Assembly (NCBI GenBank): GCA_031178025.1
Contig: JAPSJU010000114.1
Location: 1-6,746, forward strand
Source: Agromyces sp.
GTDB taxonomy: Bacteria > Actinomycetota > Actinomycetes > Actinomycetales > Microbacteriaceae
Direction of reading: 5' to 3'
Length of the DNA stretch: 6,746 nt
Position numbers and translations under genes: made by a program. Below the pieces are notes generated by a model. That model saw only the letters and a program-made list of their open reading frames with translations. It did not search any database and was not told the origin of the DNA. Below, one piece after another: positions 1 through 5,776 of the stretch (position 1 is its first letter; the number at the start of each line of letters is the position of its first letter).

Positions 1-1108
1 CGTCCACCTCGTCGGCGGGGATGTGCTGCGTCACGCGCTCGCGCATGCGCTGCACCGACTCGACGAATCCGTCACGGCCGGAACTCGACCACACCTTGGG
101 CGCGACCCCGGCGACGTAGCGCTCCCCCAGCTCGAGATCGCCGGCCAGGGGCCTGGCCTTGAGCAGCGCCTGGAACTCCCAGCTCTTGGCCCACCTGTCG
201 TAGTACTGCAGGTGCGACTCGAGCGTGCGCACGAGTGCCCCGTCCTTCCCCTCGGGACGGAGGTTCGGATCGACCTCCCAGAGGGGAGGCTCGATGCCGG
301 GCTCGCCGATGACGCGCATCGAGACCATCGCGAGCCGTGTGGCGATCTCGAGTGCGCGAGGCGTGGACACGCGCTCCTCGTCGGCGGACTCCGCCACGAA
401 GATCACGTCGACGTCGCTCACGTAGTTGAGCTCCCGAGCGCCCGCCTTGCCCATGCCGATGACCGCCAGTCGGGTCGCCGCCACTTCGTCCGCCGCATAC
501 CGGCCAGGAGCGGCCGGCTCGCCCGCGCCACGGGAGACCGTCCGCCGCGCCGCGGCGATCGCCGCGTCGAGGGCCGCCCCCGCGAGGTCGGCGAGGCCGG
601 CCGCGACCGTGTCGACCGCGTCGATCGTGTCGGGCCGGGTCAGGTCGTACAGGGCGACGCCGGCGAGCAGGCGACGGTATCGCACCCGGATCGCAGCCGC
701 TGCCGCGTCAGGTGCCGTGCCGACGTGTTCGAGCGCGGACAGCATCAGGGATCGGGCCTCGGCGCTGCCGAGTGGTGGAACCGGAACCTGCTGCAGGACG
801 CCGAGCTCTGCCGTATGGCGCAGGAGGAAGTCGGCGAACCCCCTCGACGCCCCGAGCAGGCGCGCCAGGCGTTCCGCCGACGCATCCTGGGCGAGCACGG
901 CCGACACCTCGGCCGGCGCCCGCTCCTGCAAGCGCGCGGTGGCCGCGAGCGCCTCGTCGGGGTCGCCCGCCGCCGCGAATGCCGCGAGCAGTCGCTCCTC
1001 GCCCGCACCGGTCGCCTCGGAGAGCGAACGCAGCCCTTCGGCCGCACGCTCGAGGTCGTCGAAGCCCGCCCGCGCGAGTCGGCCGAGGGTCGGGGCCTGG
1101 CGTGACAT
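1..1108 (-). CDS. glnE: Glutamine-synthetase adenylyltransferase/deadenylase, N-terminal part (cut by window edge)
   Basis: GlnE is a cytosolic bifunctional enzyme that attaches AMP to, and removes it from, glutamine synthetase according to nitrogen status. I translated the minus strand by hand from the ATG at 1108; 369 codons are open to the left edge. The signature of the N-terminal nucleotidyltransferase domain is clear: GMGKAGARELNYVSDVD begins at about residue 218, with the metal-binding aspartates D232 and D234. It is followed by LRPEGKDGALVRTLESH and by YYDRWAKSWEFQALLKARP, which match actinobacterial GlnE closely. The fragment stops just before the position where the family has its GRELKLG/GGLRDVEF segment, so the rest of this domain and the C-terminal adenylylating domain lie outside. 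The start is 15 nt after the glnA2 stop and has no good ribosome-binding site, which suggests translation coupled to glnA2. Start choice is moderate, identity high. Confidence 0.95.
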   Translation of the reverse strand, partial: MSRQAPTLGRLARAGFDDLERAAEGLRSLSEATGAGEERLLAAFAAAGDPDEALAATARLQERAPAEVSAVLAQDASAERLARLLGASRGFADFLLRHTAELGVLQQVPVPPLGSAEARSLMLSALEHVGTAPDAAAAAIRVRYRRLLAGVALYDLTRPDTIDAVDTVAAGLADLAGAALDAAIAAARRTVSRGAGEPAAPGRYAADEVAATRLAVIGMGKAGARELNYVSDVDVIFVAESADEERVSTPRALEIATRLAMVSMRVIGEPGIEPPLWEVDPNLRPEGKDGALVRTLESHLQYYDRWAKSWEFQALLKARPLAGDLELGERYVAGVAPKVWSSSGRDGFVESVQRMRERVTQHIPADEVD

Positions 1109-1123
1109 CCGGATCGGATCGGG

Positions 1124-2461
1124 TCAGAGGATCTCGAGGTTGCGCGTCAGCTCGAAGGGCGTCACCTGCGAGCGATAGTCGCGCCACTCCGACCGCTTGT
1201 TGGCGAGCACGTAGTTGAAGACCTGCTCGCCGAGCGTCTCGGCGACGAGCTCGGACTCCTCCATGTACTCGATCGCATGGTCGAGGCTCGCCGGCAGCGG
1301 GTTGTATCCGAGTGCCCGGCGTTCGCTGTCGGTGAGGGCCCAGACGTCGTCCTCCGCCTCGGCCGGCAGCTCGTAGCCCTCCTCGATGCCCTTCATGCCG
1401 GCGGCGAGCAGCAGCGAGAAGGCGAGGTAGGGATTCGCGGCAGAGTCGATCGCGCGGTACTCCACCCGCGCGCTCTGGCCCTTGTTGGGCTTGTAGAGCG
1501 GCACGCGCACGAGCGCCGATCGGTTGTTGTGACCCCAGCAGATGAAACTGGGCGCCTCGTCACCGCCCCAGAGGCGCTTGTACGAGTTCACGAACTGGTT
1601 CGTCACCGCCGAGATCTCGTTGGCGTGACGGAGCAGCCCGGCGATGAACTGGCGTCCGATCTTCGAGAGCTGGTACTGCGCGCCGGGCTCGTAGAACGCG
1701 TTCGCGTCGCCCTCGAAGAGCGAGAGATGGGTGTGCATGCCGCTGCCGGGATACTGCGAGAACGGCTTCGGCATGAACGTGGCGTACACGCCCTGCTCGA
1801 TCGCCACCTCCTTCACCACGGTGCGGAAGGTCATGATGTTGTCGGCCGTCGTCAGCGCGTCGGCGTAGCGCAGGTCGATCTCGTTCTGGCCCGGCCCGGC
1901 CTCGTGGTGGCTGAACTCCACCGAGATGCCGAGGTCCTCGAGCATGCGCACCGAACGGCGGCGGAAGTCGTGCGCCGTGCCGCCGGGGACGTTGTCGAAG
2001 TACCCGGCCGAGTCGACGGGCATGGGTCCTTCCTCGCCGTACTTCGAGGACCGCAGCAGGTAGAACTCGATCTCGGGGTGCGTATAGAAGGTGAAGCCGC
2101 GATCGGCCGCGCGAGCGAGCGTGCGCTTCAGCACGTTGCGCGGATCGGCGACGGCCGGCTCACCGTCGGGCGTGGTGATGTCGCAGAACATGCGAGCGGT
2201 GGGATCGATGTCGCCGCGCCACGGAAGGGTCTGGAACGTGGTCGGATCGGGGAACGCGAGCAGATCCGACTCGTACGTGCGACTCAGTCCCTCGATGGCC
2301 GAGCCGTCGAACCCGATTCCCTCGGTGAAGGCCCCCTCGACCTCGGCCGGGGCGATCGCCACCGACTTCAGCGTGCCCACGACATCGGTGAACCAGAGCC
2401 TGACGAACTTGACCCCTCGTTCCTCGATCGTGCGAAGAACGAAGTCGCGCTGCTTATCCAT
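1124..2461 (-). CDS. glnA2: Type I glutamine synthetase paralogue GlnA2
   Basis: This is a glutamine synthetase I family enzyme (ATP + glutamate + ammonia to glutamine) of 445 residues from the ATG at 2461. Family landmarks, in order: FDGS with the ammonium-site Asp52; HPEIEF with metal ligands E130 and E132; HHEAGPGQNEID with E187 and E194; MHTHLS with H243; DEAP with flap residue E302; NRSALVRVP with R314; and RVEYR with E334 and R336. The shorter length and the segment DVWALTDSE (Trp374) where E. coli GlnA has NLYDLPPEE indicate the GSI-alpha/GlnA2 type, which lacks the adenylylated tyrosine. The N-terminus MDKQRDFVLRTIEERG matches mycobacterial GlnA2, which is why I chose 2461; a GAGAGGG Shine-Dalgarno sits 5 nt upstream. 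An in-frame GTG at 2479 would add six residues. The gene is first of a pair with glnE. In Streptomyces a GlnA2 has been assigned to polyamine glutamylation, so the substrate is less certain than the fold. Confidence 0.95.
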   Translation of the reverse strand: MDKQRDFVLRTIEERGVKFVRLWFTDVVGTLKSVAIAPAEVEGAFTEGIGFDGSAIEGLSRTYESDLLAFPDPTTFQTLPWRGDIDPTARMFCDITTPDGEPAVADPRNVLKRTLARAADRGFTFYTHPEIEFYLLRSSKYGEEGPMPVDSAGYFDNVPGGTAHDFRRRSVRMLEDLGISVEFSHHEAGPGQNEIDLRYADALTTADNIMTFRTVVKEVAIEQGVYATFMPKPFSQYPGSGMHTHLSLFEGDANAFYEPGAQYQLSKIGRQFIAGLLRHANEISAVTNQFVNSYKRLWGGDEAPSFICWGHNNRSALVRVPLYKPNKGQSARVEYRAIDSAANPYLAFSLLLAAGMKGIEEGYELPAEAEDDVWALTDSERRALGYNPLPASLDHAIEYMEESELVAETLGEQVFNYVLANKRSEWRDYRSQVTPFELTRNLEIL

Positions 2462-2484
2462 CCACACCCTCTCTCGCACCTCTC

Positions 2485-2490
2485 AGGGTA
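2485..2490 (-). promoter_or_regulatory. Probable -10 element of glnA2
   Basis: On the minus strand TACCCT fits the TANNNT consensus of actinobacterial housekeeping promoters. It puts the likely transcription start at about 2479-2477, giving either a very short leader that carries GAGAGGG (2473-2467) before the ATG at 2461, or a leaderless message beginning at the GTG at 2479. No convincing -35 is visible. Confidence 0.5.
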
Positions 2491-2536
2491 GCGGCTCGGC
2501 GAAGGCGCAGGCGCCGGTGGCGAATGCCGCGTGTGC

Positions 2537-2548
2537 GAGACTGACGAC
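2537..2548 (+). promoter_or_regulatory. Probable extended -10 of panB (leaderless)
   Basis: GAGACT at 2537-2542 is preceded directly by TGC (2534-2536), an extended -10 arrangement, and followed by exactly 6 nt before the ATG at 2549. There is no Shine-Dalgarno, so the message probably starts at or next to the A of the ATG. The first hexamer base departs from TANNNT, so this is the weakest of the plus-strand promoters here. Confidence 0.45.
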
Positions 2549-3430
2549 ATGTCAGAGCACCCCGCCCGCGACGCGGCATCCTCAGGCCCGGTCGAGACGA
2601 ACCCCTACGGCGGCGCCGCCGCATCCAGTGGACCGAAGCGCGTTCGCACCCGTCACTTCCAGAACGCCAAGCGGGAGGGCATCAAGATCACGGGCCTCAC
2701 GAGCTACGACCAGCTCACGGCGCGCATCTTCGACGAGGCCGGCATCGACTTCCTGCTCGTCGGCGACTCCGCGGGCAACAACGTGCTGGGCTACGAGACG
2801 ACCCTTCCCGTCACCGTCGACGACCTCATCCCGCTGACTCGTGCCGTCGCCGGGGCGGTCACGCGCGCCTTCGTCGTCGCCGACATGCCGTTCGGCTCCT
2901 ATGAGAACGGTCCGGAGGACGCACTGCACACGGCCGTGCGGTTCATGAAGGAGACGGGCGCGCACGCCGTCAAGCTGGAGGGCGGCGAACGCAGCCGCGA
3001 GCAGATCCGGCGGATCGTCCAGGCCGGGATCCCGGTCATGGGACACATCGGCTATACGCCCCAGAGCGAGCACGGCCTCGGCGGTCATGTGATCCAGGGG
3101 CGCGGTGAGGGTGTGAAGCAGCTCCTCGCGGACGCGAAGGCGGTGCAGGATTCGGGAGCATTCGCGGTCGTGCTCGAGATGGTGCCCGCGGATGCCGCGC
3201 GCCAGGTGACGGAGCTCCTCGACATCCCGACCATCAGCGTGGGCGCCGGCCCGCACACCGACGGCCAGCTCCTCGTGTGGACCGATTGGGCCGGCCTCAC
3301 CATCGGGCGCGTGCCGAAGTTCGTCAGGCAGTACGCGAACCTCTCGGGCATCCTGAGCGACGCGGCGCGGGCCTGGCGCGACGATGTCGAGTCCGGGGTC
3401 TACCCGAACGCCGAGCACAGCTACGAGTAG
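2549..3430 (+). CDS. panB: 3-methyl-2-oxobutanoate hydroxymethyltransferase (ketopantoate hydroxymethyltransferase)
   Basis: PanB transfers a hydroxymethyl group from 5,10-methylene-tetrahydrofolate to 2-oxoisovalerate, giving ketopantoate, the first committed step of pantothenate and CoA synthesis in the cytosol. The 293-residue product has the expected beta/alpha-barrel landmarks: LVGDSAGNNVLGYETTLPVT with Mg ligand D73; VVADMPFGSY with D112; VKLEGG with K142 and E144; PVMGHIGYTPQ; VLEMVP with catalytic E210; and VGAGPHTDGQLLVW. The first ~30 residues are a low-complexity Ser/Ala/Pro/Gly extension before KRVRTRHFQNAKREGIKITGLT, where the barrel begins; comparable short extensions occur in actinobacterial PanB. 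I prefer the ATG at 2549 to the in-frame GTG at 2531 because a -10 element ends 6 nt before the ATG and would overlap a GTG-started ORF. It diverges from glnA2. No panC or panD is present in the window. Confidence 0.96.
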   Translation: MSEHPARDAASSGPVETNPYGGAAASSGPKRVRTRHFQNAKREGIKITGLTSYDQLTARIFDEAGIDFLLVGDSAGNNVLGYETTLPVTVDDLIPLTRAVAGAVTRAFVVADMPFGSYENGPEDALHTAVRFMKETGAHAVKLEGGERSREQIRRIVQAGIPVMGHIGYTPQSEHGLGGHVIQGRGEGVKQLLADAKAVQDSGAFAVVLEMVPADAARQVTELLDIPTISVGAGPHTDGQLLVWTDWAGLTIGRVPKFVRQYANLSGILSDAARAWRDDVESGVYPNAEHSYE

Positions 3431-3432
3431 CC

Positions 3433-3460
3433 GACCCGCATCGCCCGAACCGGCCGGGTC
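3433..3460. terminator. Possible shared hairpin between panB and the SPOR-like gene
   Basis: The convergent gap holds an inverted repeat, GACCCG (3433-3438) with CGGGTC (3455-3460), which can continue as GCC (3443-3445) with GGC (3452-3454) after a 4-nt bulge. Being symmetric it could serve both converging genes. There is no T-tract on either side, and GC-rich DNA yields such repeats by chance, so this is only a candidate. Confidence 0.3.
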
Positions 3461-3644
3461 AGTCCTCGGCGGCCTCTTCCTCGGCCCATCGCGCGCTGTT
3501 CGCGCGGAGGATCTCGAGGGCTCGCTCGGCCTCGGCGCGCGTCTCGAAGGGCCCGACACGGTCGACCGACGGAGACTCGAATCCCTGCTCGACCTCGCCG
3601 GTGTGGAGGTTGTACCAGTACATGTGCTCGACATCCTCGGCCAT
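3459..3644 (-). CDS. Small SPOR-domain-like protein, 61 residues
   Basis: This is a small acidic cytosolic-looking protein with no signal peptide or membrane segment. Residues 9-20 (YWYNLHTGEVEQ) and the stretch around VGPFETRAEAERALEIL (30-46) resemble a minimal SPOR-like fold; the GPF motif followed by an Ala/Glu-rich helix is the key similarity. The tail (51-61) is ARWAEEEAAED. Short proteins of this type occur in many actinobacteria and are often labelled SPOR domain-containing; here the peptidoglycan-binding role of classical SPOR domains is doubtful because there is no export signal. I treat it as a real gene because the protein-like composition fits this frame, it fills the gap between panB and map exactly, and its ATG (3644-3642) has a TAGGAT hexamer 6 nt upstream. 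It has no Shine-Dalgarno. Function unknown. Confidence 0.82.
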   Translation of the reverse strand: MAEDVEHMYWYNLHTGEVEQGFESPSVDRVGPFETRAEAERALEILRANSARWAEEEAAED

Positions 3645-3658
3645 AGGCTGATCCTATG
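3642..3658. promoter_or_regulatory. Palindromic divergent leaderless promoter of the SPOR-like gene and map
   Basis: The 17-bp sequence CATAGGCTGATCCTATG is a perfect inverted repeat: CATAGG, 5 nt, CCTATG. Read on the plus strand, TAGGCT (3644-3649) is followed by 6 nt and the map ATG (3656). Read on the minus strand, TAGGAT (3656-3651) is followed by 6 nt and the ATG of the small gene (3644-3642). Each arm is therefore the start codon of one gene and most of the -10 element of the other. Neither direction has a clear -35 or a Shine-Dalgarno. The sequence is seen directly; promoter function is inference. Confidence 0.65.
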
Positions 3659-4519
3659 CCCAAGGATGCCGCCGGCCACCTGATTCCCGGCGAGCTCTCG
3701 CCCAGCCGTTCCGTGCCGAAGCGCATCGCACGACCCGAGTACGTGGGACGCCGGGCACCCTCGCCCAACGAGGCGGGCGATCGGTACCGCCCCGACGAGG
3801 TGGACCGGATCCGCGCGGCCGGGCGCATCGCCGCCGGTGCCATCGAGGCGGCGGCATCCGCCGTGCGGCCGGGTATGACGACGGACGAGCTGGACCGCAT
3901 CGCGCACGACTTCGTCATCGCGCACGGCGCGTACCCGTCGACGCTCGGCTATCGCGGCTACCCGAAGTCCTCATGCACGTCGGTGAACGAGGTCATCTGC
4001 CACGGCATCCCCGACGACACCGTGCTCGAGGACGGCGATCTCGTGAACCTCGACGTCACGGCCTACCTCGACGGCTACCACGGCGACCTCAACCGCACCT
4101 TCCTCGTCGGCGAGGCGAGCGAGGAGGCCGCGCTGCTCGTCGAACGCACCCGAGAAGCGCTCGCCCGCGGCATCCGCGCGGTCGCCCCCGGCCGGGAGGT
4201 GAACGTCATCGGCCGGGCGATCGAAGCGTACGCGAGGCGGTTCGGGTACGGGGTGGTGCGCGAGTACACGGGCCACGGCGTCGGTCGCGCCTTCCACACC
4301 GGCCTGGTCATCCCCCACCACGACGCCCCCGAGTACGACACCGTCATCGAGCCGGGCATGGTGTTCACGATCGAGCCGATGCTGACGCTCGGGTCCGCGG
4401 ACTGGGAGGTCTGGGACGACGACTGGACGGTGGTGACACGCGACCGCTCGCTCAGCGCGCAGTTCGAGCACACCCTCGTCGTGACGGAGCGGGGCGCCGA
4501 GATCCTCACGCTCCCCTGA
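3656..4519 (+). CDS. map: Methionine aminopeptidase, type Ic
   Basis: MetAP removes the initiator methionine from new proteins at the ribosome when the second residue is small. The 287-residue product has the pita-bread fold landmarks: SCTSVNEVICHGIPD with substrate-binding H116; NLDVTAY with metal ligand D133; HGDLNRTF with D144; TGHGVG with H207; FTIEPM with E240; and QFEHTL with E271. All five metal ligands are present. Residues 1-45 form an extension ending in PKRIARPEYVGRRAP; this matches the proline-rich extension of M. tuberculosis MapB (type Ic), thought to interact with the ribosome. The start is fixed by the -10 element 6 nt upstream and by the match of the extension. It diverges from the SPOR-like gene by 11 bp and is followed 33 nt later by ppgK, which has its own promoter. 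It may be one of two map genes in the genome, as in mycobacteria. Confidence 0.97.
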   Translation: MPKDAAGHLIPGELSPSRSVPKRIARPEYVGRRAPSPNEAGDRYRPDEVDRIRAAGRIAAGAIEAAASAVRPGMTTDELDRIAHDFVIAHGAYPSTLGYRGYPKSSCTSVNEVICHGIPDDTVLEDGDLVNLDVTAYLDGYHGDLNRTFLVGEASEEAALLVERTREALARGIRAVAPGREVNVIGRAIEAYARRFGYGVVREYTGHGVGRAFHTGLVIPHHDAPEYDTVIEPGMVFTIEPMLTLGSADWEVWDDDWTVVTRDRSLSAQFEHTLVVTERGAEILTLP

Positions 4520-4540
4520 ACGTCGGCATCCGCTGCGCGA

Positions 4541-4552
4541 TAGTGTGGCGCC
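4541..4552 (+). promoter_or_regulatory. Probable -10 of ppgK (leaderless)
   Basis: TAGTGT (4541-4546) fits TANNNT and is followed by exactly 6 nt (GGCGCC) before the ATG at 4553. No Shine-Dalgarno is present. A weak -35-like CTGAAC (4516-4521) overlaps the map stop codon, with a 19-nt spacer. ppgK probably has its own leaderless transcript as well as any read-through from map. Confidence 0.6.
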
Positions 4553-5311
4553 ATGGCCACTGACCACGCGATCGGCATCGACATCGGCGGCACGGGGATC
4601 AAGGGCGCGGTCGTCGACCTCGGCAGCGGCGAGCTCGTCACCGAGCGGATCAAGATCCGCACCCCCGAGGGCGGCCGCCCCGCAGACATCGTGACCGCGA
4701 CCCGGGAACTGCTCGCCAGGCTCGACGCCGCGGTGCAGGAGGACGCTCCCCTCCCCCTCGGCGTGTGCTTCCCGGCGGTCGTCCGCGCCGGTCGCACCCT
4801 CTCGGCGGCGAACATCTCCCACGAGTGGATCGGCCTGGCCGCAGAGGAGCTCTTCGAGCAGGCGTTCGGTCGTCACATCCACTTCATCAACGACGCGGAT
4901 GCCGCCGGCTACGCCGAGTCACGGTACGGCGCCGCGCGCGATGCCCGCGGACTCGTCATCCTCACGACGCTCGGCACCGGTATCGGGACGGCGCTGCTGT
5001 ACGACGGCGTGCTCGTGCCCAACAGCGAACTCGGTCACCTCGAGCTCGACGGCGCCGACGCCGAGGATCGGGCGGCGTACTCCGCCATGGAGCGCGAATC
5101 CTTGAGCTGGGAGGCGTGGGCGAAGCGCCTGCAGCGGTACTACCGGCATCTCGAGCTGCTCCTCACCCCCGACCTCTTCGTCGTCGGCGGAGGCGTCTCG
5201 AAGCACCACGAGCAGTTCCTGCCCCTGCTGGACCTCACCACCCCGATCGTTCCGGCCGTGCACCGCAACAACGCCGGCATCCTCGGCGCCGCGGCACTCG
5301 CCATGCTCTAG
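4553..5311 (+). CDS. ppgK: Polyphosphate glucokinase (ROK family)
   Basis: PPGK phosphorylates glucose to glucose-6-phosphate using inorganic polyphosphate (often also ATP), feeding glycolysis and linking phosphate storage to sugar use in actinobacteria. The 252-residue protein has the ROK/ASKHA order: phosphate-1 loop GIDIGGTGIKGA (residues 8-19, D9); FINDADAAGYAE with catalytic D114; phosphate-2 LTTLGTGIGTALL (138-149); ELGH (E159-H162) for glucose binding; and the adenosine-region LFVVGGGVSKHHEQFLP (208-224). The segment SLSWEAWAKRLQRYYRHLE is typical of PPGK and separates it from ATP-glucokinases; the CxCGxxGC zinc motif of other ROK proteins is absent, as expected for this subfamily. Some family members also accept mannose; sequence alone does not settle that. 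The gene is convergent with rnpB, 29 bp away. Confidence 0.95.
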   Translation: MATDHAIGIDIGGTGIKGAVVDLGSGELVTERIKIRTPEGGRPADIVTATRELLARLDAAVQEDAPLPLGVCFPAVVRAGRTLSAANISHEWIGLAAEELFEQAFGRHIHFINDADAAGYAESRYGAARDARGLVILTTLGTGIGTALLYDGVLVPNSELGHLELDGADAEDRAAYSAMERESLSWEAWAKRLQRYYRHLELLLTPDLFVVGGGVSKHHEQFLPLLDLTTPIVPAVHRNNAGILGAAALAML

Positions 5312-5312
5312 C

Positions 5313-5333
5313 CCGCGGCCTCCCGGCGAGCGG
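5313..5333. terminator. Weak hairpin between ppgK and rnpB
   Basis: In the 29-bp convergent gap CCGC (5313-5316) pairs with GCGG (5330-5333) and GCC (5318-5320) with GGC (5325-5327) around a TCCC loop, with a small internal loop. There is no T-run on either strand, so intrinsic termination is unproven; it is simply the only structure I see that could end ppgK or rnpB transcription. Confidence 0.22.
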
Positions 5334-5340
5334 TGTGGTG

Positions 5341-5720
<380 letters not shown>

Positions 5721-5726
5721 TCTTTC

Positions 5727-5732
5727 AGCTTA
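5727..5732 (-). promoter_or_regulatory. Probable -10 element of rnpB
   Basis: On the minus strand TAAGCT (5732-5727) ends 6 nt before the first paired base of helix P1 at 5720, so transcription would begin at about 5722-5720 with essentially no 5' trimming needed. No clear -35 is visible. Confidence 0.5.
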
Positions 5733-5776
5733 CCGCCGGCACCTGCACGATCGCGCCGGGGCGAATCCGGAGCCGG

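Noticed and set aside
1109..1123. Direct repeat GATCCGATCCG before the glnE start as a regulatory repeat
   Set aside because: Two short copies in a 15-nt intergene; more likely chance sequence in a translationally coupled junction.
1277..2491. Long plus-strand open frame of 404 codons opposite glnA2
   Set aside because: It is antisense to a clear glnA2, with Arg/Val/Leu-rich composition typical of the complementary frame of a high-GC gene and no recognisable motif.
2531..2533. GTG as an upstream start of panB
   Set aside because: A start here would place the likely -10 element inside the coding region; the ATG at 2549 fits the leaderless geometry of the neighbouring genes. It remains possible if a further upstream promoter exists.
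3642..3658. The palindrome read as an AmtR/GlnR-type operator
   Set aside because: Its arms and spacing do not match CTAT-N6-ATAG or the GTNAC-type consensus, and the gene pair is not nitrogen-related; the -10/ATG reading explains every base of the arms.
2582..3925. Long minus-strand open frame of 447 codons across panB, the small gene and map
   Set aside because: It spans three real genes and both intergenes, including the divergent promoter; shadow of high-GC coding sequence.
5736..5759. Inverted repeat CCGGC...GCCGG between the zinc-ribbon gene and rnpB as a terminator or operator
   Set aside because: Only 5 bp per arm with a 14-nt loop in GC-rich DNA and no T-tract; it overlaps the rnpB promoter region but nothing else supports a function.
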